Shown here: positions 9,213-17,275 of the stretch, one piece after another
Layout of the letters: every line of letters starts with the position of its first letter
Numbering within the stretch: the first letter of the stretch is position 1
Origin: Porphyrobacter sp. SLTP
GTDB lineage: Bacteria > Pseudomonadota > Alphaproteobacteria > Sphingomonadales > Sphingomonadaceae
Length of the DNA stretch: 62,657 bases
Assembly (NCBI RefSeq): GCF_009905735.1
Contig: NZ_JAAALE010000017.1
Location: 1 to 62,657 of the forward strand
Direction of reading: 5' to 3'
The notes under the pieces: model-generated
The model's database searches: none
Told to the model about the DNA's origin: nothing
The model's input: the letters and a program-made list of their open reading frames with translations, nothing else
Translations under genes and position numbers: made by a program

Positions 9213-11125
9213 TGCTTCGCCTTTTCAAGGTCTTGCCGGTCACTCTTGCGACCCTCTGGTCCGCCGCAGCCCTTTCCAACCCTGTGCTGGACGCCGGATT
9301 TGGTGACAACATGGTGCTGCAATCCGGCGCGCCGCTGACGCTCTCCGGGCGGGCAAAACCGGCAACAACCGTGACACTACGTCTCGATGACCGCGCAACC
9401 ACTGCGGAATCCGACGCCAACGGCGCCTTTTTGGCCACCTTGCCCGCGCAATCCAACTCCGCCGCGCCGCACACCCTGACGATCAGCGATTCCTCAGGCT
9501 CAACAACCTATCGTAACATCCTGATCGGCCATGTTTTTCTGTGTGGCGGCCAATCCAACATGGAGCTTTCGGTCGATCGGGCGCTCGATGTCTACAACCA
9601 GCTGCGCCTTGCCGCCGATGATGGCATCCGGCTGCTGATGATTCCGAAGGCGACCGCGCCTTTGCCGCTCGCGCAATTCGCCAGCCCGGTCGTTTGGACG
9701 CCGGCGACCAGCGAAACGGTCGCGCCCTTTTCCGCCGCCTGCTTCTACATGGCCAAGGCGCTGCGGAAGAAAGACCCCGCAACGCCCATCGGCCTCATCC
9801 ATTCGAACTGGGGCGGCAGCGCCGCGCGGGCGTGGTACGATCCGCAAGGCGCGCGCGAACGCCACGGACAGGCCGCGCTCGATCAGCTCGCCCTCTACGC
9901 CCGCGATCCCTATGCCGCCGCCCAGGCCTTCGTGCCGCAGTGGTTCGACTGGTGGCGGTCGCAAGACAACGGGCGTGAGCCGTGGAAAAATCCCGCGCTG
10001 CTCGACTGGAAGCCGATCCCGCAATTTTCGTTCTGGAACGAGTGGAAGGGCACTGGGCTCGACACCAACCCGCGCGCCAATGTGTGGCTGCGCCAGACCA
10101 TCACGCTGACCGCCGCACAGGCCAAGGGTGACGGCAGCCTCGCCATCGGCGCGATCGACGATCTCGACCTGACCTTCGTCAACGGCCACCCGATCGGCTA
10201 CACTTTCGGCTGGGGGGTGGAGCGCACCTACCGTGTGCCGGCCAAGCACCTGAAGCCGGGCGAAAACACCATCCTGATTGCGGCCAACAATATGTGGGAC
10301 ACCGGCGGCTTTTTCGCCGGGCCGGAGCGGCTGCACTTCACCGCCGCCAATGGTGAGCGCGTGCCGCTGGGCGCGGATTGGGACTATGCGACCACCAGCG
10401 TCACCGATGTCCCGCCCCGCGCGCCGTGGGATGCCAATGCGGGGATCGGGGTGATGCACAACGCAATGATCGCGCCGCTCGGTGCGATGACGCTTGCGGG
10501 CGTGGCGTGGTATCAGGGCGAATCCGATGCGGGCCAACCCGCCTATGATGCCAAGCTTGCCAGCCTGTTTGCCGGATGGCGCCGCCAGTTCGGCCCGCAG
10601 ACCCGGATGCTGGTGGTGCAATTGGCCGATTGGGGCGAGCGCCGCCCTGCTCCGGCCGAATCCGGCTGGGGCCAGCTGCGCGACGAACAGCGCCGCGCTG
10701 TCGCCGCCGATGCCAATGCCGCACTCGTCACCGCGATCGACATTGGCGAGCCGACCGACATCCATCCCGCCAACAAGAACGATCTGGGCAAGCGGCTGGC
10801 CGAAGCCTTCAATGGCCGCACGCTGCCGATGCCCGAACGCGCGGTGCGCGAAGGCACGAATGTCACCGTCAGCTTCACCGGGATCGCCGGCGCATTGCAG
10901 GCACAGGGCGGGCCCTACCCGCTCGGCGTCGAACTGTGCGAGCCCAACCCCGGCACCTGCCGCTTTGCGCTGGCCAGCCTTGATGGCAGCCGCATGGTGA
11001 TCGCGGTGCCGCAGGGCATGACGCCCACCCGCGTGCGCTATGCCTGGGCCGATGCGCCAGTGGTCAATCTGGTCGATGGCGAAGGGATGCCCGTCCCCGG
11101 CTTCGGCCTCGATATCGCGCCGTGA
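9212..11125 (+). CDS. Secreted sialate O-acetylesterase-like SGNH esterase (probable xylan deacetylase)
   Basis: This is an exported SGNH-fold carbohydrate esterase of the sialate O-acetylesterase family (PF03629 type). After a signal peptide of about 22 residues, the nucleophile Ser is S115 in CGGQSNME. WYQGESD is the second conserved block. DIHPANK near the C-terminal part supplies the catalytic Asp/His pair. Between these blocks, about residues 280-385, there is an inserted beta-sandwich like the sugar-binding domain of beta-galactosidases (region around VNGHPIGYTFGWG). The start overlaps the xylC stop as TGATG, so translation is probably coupled. In this operon the natural job is removing acetyl groups from glucuronoxylan or mannan rather than from sialic acid; that assignment is inferred from context. 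Confidence 0.82.
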   Translation: MLRLFKVLPVTLATLWSAAALSNPVLDAGFGDNMVLQSGAPLTLSGRAKPATTVTLRLDDRATTAESDANGAFLATLPAQSNSAAPHTLTISDSSGSTTYRNILIGHVFLCGGQSNMELSVDRALDVYNQLRLAADDGIRLLMIPKATAPLPLAQFASPVVWTPATSETVAPFSAACFYMAKALRKKDPATPIGLIHSNWGGSAARAWYDPQGARERHGQAALDQLALYARDPYAAAQAFVPQWFDWWRSQDNGREPWKNPALLDWKPIPQFSFWNEWKGTGLDTNPRANVWLRQTITLTAAQAKGDGSLAIGAIDDLDLTFVNGHPIGYTFGWGVERTYRVPAKHLKPGENTILIAANNMWDTGGFFAGPERLHFTAANGERVPLGADWDYATTSVTDVPPRAPWDANAGIGVMHNAMIAPLGAMTLAGVAWYQGESDAGQPAYDAKLASLFAGWRRQFGPQTRMLVVQLADWGERRPAPAESGWGQLRDEQRRAVAADANAALVTAIDIGEPTDIHPANKNDLGKRLAEAFNGRTLPMPERAVREGTNVTVSFTGIAGALQAQGGPYPLGVELCEPNPGTCRFALASLDGSRMVIAVPQGMTPTRVRYAWADAPVVNLVDGEGMPVPGFGLDIAP

Positions 11126-12444
11126 GGCTGACCCGCCGTGAGGCCGTCGCCGGAGCGGCGGGGGCGCTGGCGCTGGGCAGCATCCCGGCGCGGGGCGAGA
11201 GCAGTGCGCCCGGCTTCGTCACCCGTGAAGGCACGCAGCTTGTCCGGGCCAACGCGCCTTACCGGATCACCGGCGCGAACCTGTGGTATGCCGCATGGCT
11301 GGGCGCGGACGCGGCCTATGGCAACCGCGCGCGGCTGATCCGCGAGCTTGACCGGCTGCACGCGCTCGGCATCAACAATCTCAGGATCATGGCGGCGGCC
11401 GAGGAAGGCCCGCTGAAGAATGCGATCACGCCCGGCTTCACCCGCCGCGATGGCAGCGCCAATCCGGTGCTGTTCGCAGGTCTCGACTTCGCGCTGGCAC
11501 AGATCGCAAAGCGCGGGATGACCGCGGTGCTGGTGCTGTCGAACTTCTGGGAATGGTCGGGCGGCTTGCAGACCCTGCTCTACCGCACCACCGGCACTTA
11601 CATCGACATGGGCGATCCGGCGCATCCGTGGCCCGCCTTTGCCGATGCCACCGCCGCCGTCTATGCCAACCGGGACGCCGTCGCGCTGTACCGCAAGCAT
11701 ATCCGCAGCCTGCTGGCCCGCCGCAACACCGTGACCGGCATCGCCTATGCGCAAGACCCGGCGATCATGAGCTGGCAGCTCGCCAATGAACCGCGTCCGG
11801 GCGGGAGCAAGGCCGCGATTGCCGCGAACCGCGCGGCCTATCTGGCGTGGATTGCCGAGACTGCCGCGCTGATCCGTGCGGGTGCGCCGCGGCATCTGGT
11901 GAGCCTCGGGCAGGAAGGAACGCAGGCGACCAACGGTGATGCGGAACTGGTCGCCGCTGCGCACCGCGATGTGGACTATGTCACCGTCCATATCTGGCCG
12001 CTCAACTGGGGCTGGGTGGCGGGGAGCGATCTGGCCGGCACCTGGCCCGAAGGCCGCCGCAAGGTCGCCGATTACATCGCCGCCCATGTCGCCATTGCCG
12101 AGCGCCTCGGCAAGCCGCTGGTGATCGAGGAGTTCGGCTTCCCGCGCGATGGCGAGGCCTATGCGCCGGAGGCCGCGACCACCTTCCGCGAAGCCTATTA
12201 CGGCGTCATCTACGACGCGGTCGAAGCCAGTTGGCGCAGCGGCGGGGTGATCGCGGGGAGCAACTTCTGGGCGTGGAATGGCGAGGCCCGCGCGGCCCAT
12301 GCCGATTTCCGCTTTGCCACCGGCGATGCCGCCTATATGGGCGACCCGCCGCACGAGCCGCAGGGCTGGTACGGCGTGTTCGACAGCGACGCCGGGATGC
12401 AGGATCGGATCCGCGCCCACGCCGCCCGCGCGCTGACAGACTGA
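11122..12444 (+). CDS. GH5 endo-beta-mannanase-like enzyme with Tat-type signal
   Basis: This is an exported GH5 hydrolase of the plant/fungal mannanase type (GH5_7-like), expected to cleave internal beta-1,4-mannosidic bonds. The N terminus MRLTRREAVAGAAGALALG has a twin-arginine pair before a weak hydrophobic stretch, as in Tat substrates. E223 in the NEP motif of QLANEPRPG is the acid/base, and E337 in VIEEFGFP is the nucleophile. VHIWPLNWGW and FWAWNGEAR are typical of the mannanase branch. The GTG start at 11122 overlaps the previous stop codon as GTGA. It is the only clearly mannan-directed enzyme in the window, suggesting mixed hemicellulose use. Confidence 0.85.
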   Translation: MRLTRREAVAGAAGALALGSIPARGESSAPGFVTREGTQLVRANAPYRITGANLWYAAWLGADAAYGNRARLIRELDRLHALGINNLRIMAAAEEGPLKNAITPGFTRRDGSANPVLFAGLDFALAQIAKRGMTAVLVLSNFWEWSGGLQTLLYRTTGTYIDMGDPAHPWPAFADATAAVYANRDAVALYRKHIRSLLARRNTVTGIAYAQDPAIMSWQLANEPRPGGSKAAIAANRAAYLAWIAETAALIRAGAPRHLVSLGQEGTQATNGDAELVAAAHRDVDYVTVHIWPLNWGWVAGSDLAGTWPEGRRKVADYIAAHVAIAERLGKPLVIEEFGFPRDGEAYAPEAATTFREAYYGVIYDAVEASWRSGGVIAGSNFWAWNGEARAAHADFRFATGDAAYMGDPPHEPQGWYGVFDSDAGMQDRIRAHAARALTD

Positions 12445-12466
12445 TTGCACAAAGGTTTCCCCGGCG

Positions 12467-13312
12467 ATGGCCGAGCTTGTTCTCCAGAGCGGTGCCTGGC
12501 ACGCGCGGGTGCTGCCGGATGCGGGCGGGCTGATCGCGGCGCTGGCGTATGGCGAAGTGCCGGTGCTGCGGACGATGCCGCCGAGCTCGCGCTCGCCGCT
12601 CGATGCTGCGTGTTTTCCGCTGGTGCCGTGGTGCAACCGGATTGCCGAAGGGCGGTTCGATTGGGAGGGGACGGAGGTGGCGCTGGTGCGCAATTTCCTC
12701 CCCGAACCTCATGCGATCCACGGCCATGGCTGGCAATCGCCCTGGGCGGTGGAGAGCCACGGCCCCGCCCACTGCACGCTGGTGCATCGCCATGATGGCG
12801 CAGCGCCGGGGTGGCCGTGGGCCTATCTGGCGCGCCAGCAGATTGTGCTGAGCGATGCCGGGTGTTCGATCACGCTGTCGCTGACCAATCTGTCAGAGCG
12901 GGTGATGCCTGCGGGCCTCGGGCTCCATCCCTACCTGCGCCGCTGCCCGGAAAGCCGGGTGCGGTTTGCGGCGGCAGGTGTGGTGGCAGTCGGCGCCGAC
13001 CTGATCCCCACGGGCGAGAGCCTGCCGCCTGCCCATTTCGCCGATTTCGCGGTGGGCGCGGGCTTGCCTGCGGGCCTGATTGACCATTGCTTCACCGGCT
13101 GGGACGGCACGGCGAGCGTCACCGATGATTGCGGCACAATCACGCTTGTGGCGGAGGTCGCGGGGCTGCTGCATCTCTACGCGCCTGACGATCCCGCAAT
13201 CCTGTGTCTGGAGCCGGTCAGCCACCTGCCCGATGCCGCCAATGCCGGAGCGATGCCGCTCTGCGCGCCGGGCGAGACGGTGCGCGTCACCCTGCGGATC
13301 GGTGTCGCCTAA
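12467..13312 (+). CDS. Aldose 1-epimerase (galactose mutarotase-like)
   Basis: This enzyme interconverts alpha and beta anomers of aldoses and could supply XylB with the anomer it uses. The motifs fit the aldose-epimerase family: FPLVPWCNRIAEGRF near residue 45, HAIHGHGW with the first active-site His, GLHPYLRR with the second His, and CLEPVSHLPDA with the acidic residue near the C terminus. The length of 281 residues is normal for the short bacterial subfamily. There is no signal peptide. It is the last gene of the xylX operon, 22 bases after the mannanase gene with only a weak ribosome-binding site, and it converges with the second GH43 gene (stops overlap by 4 bases). Confidence 0.88.
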   Translation: MAELVLQSGAWHARVLPDAGGLIAALAYGEVPVLRTMPPSSRSPLDAACFPLVPWCNRIAEGRFDWEGTEVALVRNFLPEPHAIHGHGWQSPWAVESHGPAHCTLVHRHDGAAPGWPWAYLARQQIVLSDAGCSITLSLTNLSERVMPAGLGLHPYLRRCPESRVRFAAAGVVAVGADLIPTGESLPPAHFADFAVGAGLPAGLIDHCFTGWDGTASVTDDCGTITLVAEVAGLLHLYAPDDPAILCLEPVSHLPDAANAGAMPLCAPGETVRVTLRIGVA

Positions 13313-14286
13313 GGCGCAGGTGCGGTCACGCCCGCGGCGGTCTGAGTGACGGGGCGCATCAGCCCTTCATCGTCATAGCGCAGGTGCTCCACCGTCACCG
13401 CCCGCCGCCCGAGCGCGCCTTTCCGCTTCCCAATGGTCAGCGCGGCGTTGTGGAGAAAGAGATACCACTGGCCTTTGAATTCGGCGATGCCGGGGTGGAT
13501 GGTGAAGCTGCCCTCCCCCGATCCGGTCAGCTCGCCGCGGTAGGTCCACGGCCCATCCAGCGCGGTCGCCGTAGCATAGGACACCCGTTCGTCGGTATGG
13601 GTCGCGCGATCCAGTGAGGCGTAGGTGAGGTAGTAGAGCCCGCCCCGCTGATGCAGCCACGGGCCTTCCTCGAAATGCGGCGGGGTGATCTCGCGGATTG
13701 GGCCGTCAATGCTGACCATGTCCGCACCGAGCCTGGCGATATAGCACTGGCGGTTGCCCCACGCGATCCAGGTGGTGCCGTCCGTGTCGGTAAAGACGGT
13801 GGGGTCGATGTCCTCCCAGCTGTGCGTGCCCTTGGGGGTCATGTCGTTGCTGATGAGCGCGGCGCCCTTGGCGTCGGTGAAGGGGCCTTCGGGACGGTCT
13901 GCAACCGCCACTGCAATCGCCTTGCCGGGCTTGGTCTCATCATGCTCGACCGCCGCGTAGAGCCAGTAACGCCCGCCTTTTGCGATCACCTGCGCGGCCC
14001 AGGCGTCCCTGGAGGCCCACGTGAAGTCGGCCACTTTCATGATCGGGCCGTGATAGGTCCACGTCCGCATGTCGGTGGTGGAGTAGGCGAGCCACTCCTT
14101 CATATTGAACATCTCGCCCTCACCCGCCTCGTCATGGCCGGTGTAGAGCCACAGGCGGTCGCCGATCACCACCGGCGCGGGGTCGGCGGTGAAGCGGTCG
14201 CGGATGATCGGGTTGCTCCCCGGCGCGGGTTCCTCTGCCGCGAGCGGGGTGGCCGCAAGCAGCAGTGTCAGGGCGAGATGGCGCAT
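13309..14286 (-). CDS. Secreted GH43 glycosidase (single domain)
   Basis: This is a family 43 hydrolase, probably an arabinofuranosidase or beta-xylosidase that trims side chains or oligosaccharides. The start at 14286 begins a clean signal peptide (MRHLALTLLLAATPLAA) and is preceded by GGGGAG; the frame runs further upstream but would enter xylD. The catalytic residues are D35 in FTADPAP (base), D161 in EDIDPTVF and E207 in FEEGPWLH (acid). At 325 residues it has only the beta-propeller, unlike the two-domain GH43 at 4608-6257. It starts 17 bases after the xylD stop, so lacI, xylD and this gene form an operon. Confidence 0.87.
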   Translation of the reverse strand: MRHLALTLLLAATPLAAEEPAPGSNPIIRDRFTADPAPVVIGDRLWLYTGHDEAGEGEMFNMKEWLAYSTTDMRTWTYHGPIMKVADFTWASRDAWAAQVIAKGGRYWLYAAVEHDETKPGKAIAVAVADRPEGPFTDAKGAALISNDMTPKGTHSWEDIDPTVFTDTDGTTWIAWGNRQCYIARLGADMVSIDGPIREITPPHFEEGPWLHQRGGLYYLTYASLDRATHTDERVSYATATALDGPWTYRGELTGSGEGSFTIHPGIAEFKGQWYLFLHNAALTIGKRKGALGRRAVTVEHLRYDDEGLMRPVTQTAAGVTAPAP

Positions 14287-14302
14287 CAGTGCCGCTCCCC
14301 GA

Positions 14303-16087
14303 TCAATGGTTGTGCCGCGGCAGCTTCTTCGCCGTGCCGCGGTACTTGAGCGCAAACTCCATCACCCCGCCTTCCGCCAACTGGCCGGTCTTTTCGCGGT
14401 AGAGTTCCTCCCACGGGGTCTGGCTTTCGGTCACCGGCGGACAGGTCTCCTCAGCCAGCCGCCGCGCGATTTCTTCCTCCTCAACCAGCGCATCGCAGCG
14501 CCGGGTGTTGAGATCGACGCGGACGATGTCGCCCGTTCGCAGCCACGCCAGCCCGCCGCCAACCGCGCTTTCCGGGCTGACGTTGAGGATCGAGGGGCTG
14601 TCGCTGGTCCCCGATTGCCGCCCGTCGCCCAGCGTCGGCAACCATTGCTTGCCCGCGCGGATCATCGCATCGGGCGGCTGCATATTCACGACCTCCGCGC
14701 TGCCCGGCCAGCCGACCACGCCCGAGCCGCGGATCACCAGAATGCAATCCTCGTCGATATTGAGCGCCGGGTCGTTGATGCGGTGGTGGTAATCGTCCGA
14801 CCCGTCGAACACGATCGCGCGGGCTTCGAACACGCCTTCCCTGCCGGGTCGCGAGAGGTAGCGCGCGCGGAACGCCTCGGAGATCACCGAGGTCTTCATG
14901 ATCGCAAAGTCGAACAGATTGCCCGACAGCACCATGAACCCCGCCCGGTCGATCAGCGGATCGGCGAAGGGCCGGATCATTTCGCGATCGTGGCTTTCCG
15001 CGCCCGACAGGTTTTCGGCCATCGTCCGGCCGGTGCAGGTGAGGCAGTCGCCATGTAGCTTGCCCGCCTGCATCAGCTCCCACAAGGCCGCCGGAACCCC
15101 GCCCGCGCGGTGGAAGCGCTCGCCCAGATATTGGCCCGCAGGCTGCATGTTCACCAGCAGCGGCAGGTCATAGCCGTGCTTCTGCCAGATATCGGTTTCG
15201 AGGCTCACGCCCGCGTGTGCGGCCATCGCCATGATATGCGGCTGCGCGTTGGACGATCCGCCGATCACGCTGACGGCGGCAATCGCGTTTTCGAACGCCT
15301 TGCGGGTGAGAATGTCGGACGGCTTCAGGTCTTCCCGCACCATCTCGACAATCCGCCGCCCGGTGCGATAGGCCATCTGCCCGCGTTCGCGATACGGCGC
15401 AGGGATCGCCGCGCAGCCGGTGAGCGAGATTCCGAGTGCCTCGGCCACCGCATTCATCGTGCTCGCCGTGCCCATCGAATTGCAGTGCCCGGCAGAGGGC
15501 GCGCTGTCGGTCGCGCGGCGCAGGAACTCGTCCTCGTCGATCTCGCCCGCCGCCAGCTTGCGGCGGCTGCGCCAGATGACGGTGCCAGAGCCGACCAGCT
15601 CACCTTCATGCCAGCCATCAAGCATCGGCCCGCCTGACAGAACGATAGCGGGAATATCGACCGTGCTTGCCGCCATGATCTGGCTCGGCGTGGTCTTGTC
15701 GCAGCCGGTGGTCAGCACCACGCCATCGATCGGATAACCGTTCAAGAGCTCGACCAGCCCGAGATAGAGCAGATTGCGATCCAGCGCCGCTGTCGGCCTG
15801 CGGCAGTTCTCGAAGATCGGGTGGACGGGAAATTCGATCGGGATGCCGCCTGCATCACGGATGCCATCGCGGGTGCGCTTCGCCAGATCGATATGGATGC
15901 GGTTGCAGGGGGAGAGGTCACTGCCGGATTGCGCGATGCCGATGATCGGCTTGCCGCTTTGCAATTCCTCGGGCGTGATCCCGTAATTCATGAATCGCTC
16001 GAGGTAGAGCGCCGTCATATCCATACGTTCGCGGTTGTCGAACCAGTCGCGCGAACGCAGACGGCGGGGGGTGGGCATATCGGTCAT
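14303..16087 (-). CDS. xylD: D-xylonate dehydratase (IlvD/Edd family)
   Basis: This enzyme dehydrates D-xylonate to 2-keto-3-deoxyxylonate, the third Weimberg step. It is a 594-residue IlvD/Edd enzyme of the pentonate-dehydratase type. The three [2Fe-2S] ligands correspond to C61 (SPCNRIH), C129 (TTGCDKTT) and C202 (GHCNSMG). The Lys after the second Cys is the family's Mg-site lysine. The catalytic Ser is expected in GRQSGTSDSPS. The start overlaps the stop of the LacI gene as ATGA. Placement with a LacI-type repressor and a GH43 enzyme supports xylonate rather than gluconate or branched-chain substrates; L-arabinonate is the main alternative. Confidence 0.92.
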   Translation of the reverse strand: MTDMPTPRRLRSRDWFDNRERMDMTALYLERFMNYGITPEELQSGKPIIGIAQSGSDLSPCNRIHIDLAKRTRDGIRDAGGIPIEFPVHPIFENCRRPTAALDRNLLYLGLVELLNGYPIDGVVLTTGCDKTTPSQIMAASTVDIPAIVLSGGPMLDGWHEGELVGSGTVIWRSRRKLAAGEIDEDEFLRRATDSAPSAGHCNSMGTASTMNAVAEALGISLTGCAAIPAPYRERGQMAYRTGRRIVEMVREDLKPSDILTRKAFENAIAAVSVIGGSSNAQPHIMAMAAHAGVSLETDIWQKHGYDLPLLVNMQPAGQYLGERFHRAGGVPAALWELMQAGKLHGDCLTCTGRTMAENLSGAESHDREMIRPFADPLIDRAGFMVLSGNLFDFAIMKTSVISEAFRARYLSRPGREGVFEARAIVFDGSDDYHHRINDPALNIDEDCILVIRGSGVVGWPGSAEVVNMQPPDAMIRAGKQWLPTLGDGRQSGTSDSPSILNVSPESAVGGGLAWLRTGDIVRVDLNTRRCDALVEEEEIARRLAEETCPPVTESQTPWEELYREKTGQLAEGGVMEFALKYRGTAKKLPRHNH

Positions 16088-17220
16088 GGGCTCCCGGGAG
16101 GCTTGCTGAAGGATGCGGCAAGGCTGGGCCCTGCATCGGAATTGCGGCGGATGAGCTGGTAGGCGAGCGTCAGCTGCTCGGCCTTGGCGCGGGCGATGCG
16201 CGGCTTCTGCTTGTGGACCCGGGCGATCATGGCGACCGCCTCGGCAGTCATTTCGCGGATCGGCTGGCGGATGGTGGTGAGCTCGGGCCAGATCGAGCTG
16301 GCAAGCTCGGTATCGTCAAAGCCGCAGACGGTGATGTCACCCGGCACATCGAGATGCCGTCGGTGCGCCATGGCGACCGTGGCGGCGGCCATGTCATCAT
16401 TGGACGCGAAGATCGCAGTGGGGCGATGGCTGACGTTCAGCAGCTTTTCGGCCGCAACCATGCCCGACCGATAGGTAAACTGGCCCTGTGCGATCAGGCT
16501 TTCGTCAATCGCCAGCCCCGCATCCTCCATCGCCGACCGATAGCCGAGCAGACGTCGGCCGCTCGCCACCTGTTCGGGATTGCCGATGATGAAGCCGATG
16601 CGTTCATGCCCAAGGCTGATGATATGCCGGGTCATGTCATAGGCGGCCTGGAACTCGTCGATCAGCACCGCGCCATGGCTGCCGGTCGCCCGCCCCGGCC
16701 CGACCGCGACCGCGATCCCGCCCGCAGCGCGGATCTGGTCGAGCACGTTCTGATCGTCGCACAGCGGCGGAGGCAGGATGAAGCCTTCGATCCCGCCGTC
16801 GAGCAGCTTCTTGATCACCTTCTGCGCTTCGGTGGTGTTCTCGCAGGCCTGCACCACCAGATAGATGTCGCGGCGGCTCGCCTCCTCCAGCGCGCCCATC
16901 AGGAATTCGCTGAGGTAGGAGGCGGACGGGTTGTCGAACAATAGCGCGATCCGCAACTGCGATCCCGCCGCCAGCGAGCGCGCCGCGCGGTTGGGGACGT
17001 AATTGAGCTTCGCAATCGCGCTCAGGACCTTCTGCTTGGTATCCTCGCGCACGTTCTCCTCGCCATTGATGACGCGGCTGACGGTCATGGGCGAGCACTT
17101 CGCTTCGCGAGCGACATCGGTGATGGTCGGGGCGGCATTGCTCCGCCGGGCATTGCGTTTGCGGCCCGGGGCGGTGGTCTCTGCGGTGAGGGATTTGGGG
17201 CTGTTCATGGCTGCCGCCAT
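16084..17220 (-). CDS. xylR: LacI-family transcriptional repressor, probable XylR
   Basis: This is a sugar-responsive repressor expected to bind the TAGCGCTA-core palindromes in this window and to release them when xylose or a derivative is present. The helix-turn-helix spans about residues 32-53 (TITDVAREAKCSPMTVSRV), with the hinge around YVPNRAARSL. The rest is a periplasmic-binding-protein-like effector domain with the usual IFASNDDMA and GFDDTELAS motifs. A basic 30-residue N-terminal extension precedes the HTH, and a start at 17208 is also possible. It is the first gene of the xylR-xylD-GH43 unit. An imperfect operator copy lies 32 bases upstream, so autoregulation is plausible. The link to these operators is inferred from proximity and family. 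Confidence 0.88.
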   Translation of the reverse strand: MAAAMNSPKSLTAETTAPGRKRNARRSNAAPTITDVAREAKCSPMTVSRVINGEENVREDTKQKVLSAIAKLNYVPNRAARSLAAGSQLRIALLFDNPSASYLSEFLMGALEEASRRDIYLVVQACENTTEAQKVIKKLLDGGIEGFILPPPLCDDQNVLDQIRAAGGIAVAVGPGRATGSHGAVLIDEFQAAYDMTRHIISLGHERIGFIIGNPEQVASGRRLLGYRSAMEDAGLAIDESLIAQGQFTYRSGMVAAEKLLNVSHRPTAIFASNDDMAAATVAMAHRRHLDVPGDITVCGFDDTELASSIWPELTTIRQPIREMTAEAVAMIARVHKQKPRIARAKAEQLTLAYQLIRRNSDAGPSLAASFSKPPGSP

Positions 17221-17251
17221 ACTGCGATGCGCCGAGTGTCAGCAAGCACGA

Positions 17252-17266
17252 TGATAGGCGCTAACA
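17252..17266. promoter_or_regulatory. Imperfect XylR operator upstream of xylR (one extra base)
   Basis: TGATAGGCGCTAACA matches the operator consensus in both halves but has one additional G at the centre, so the half-sites are one base further apart. It lies between the GH67 stop and the xylR start. Confidence 0.5.
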
Positions 17267-17275
17267 TAAGCGGTG

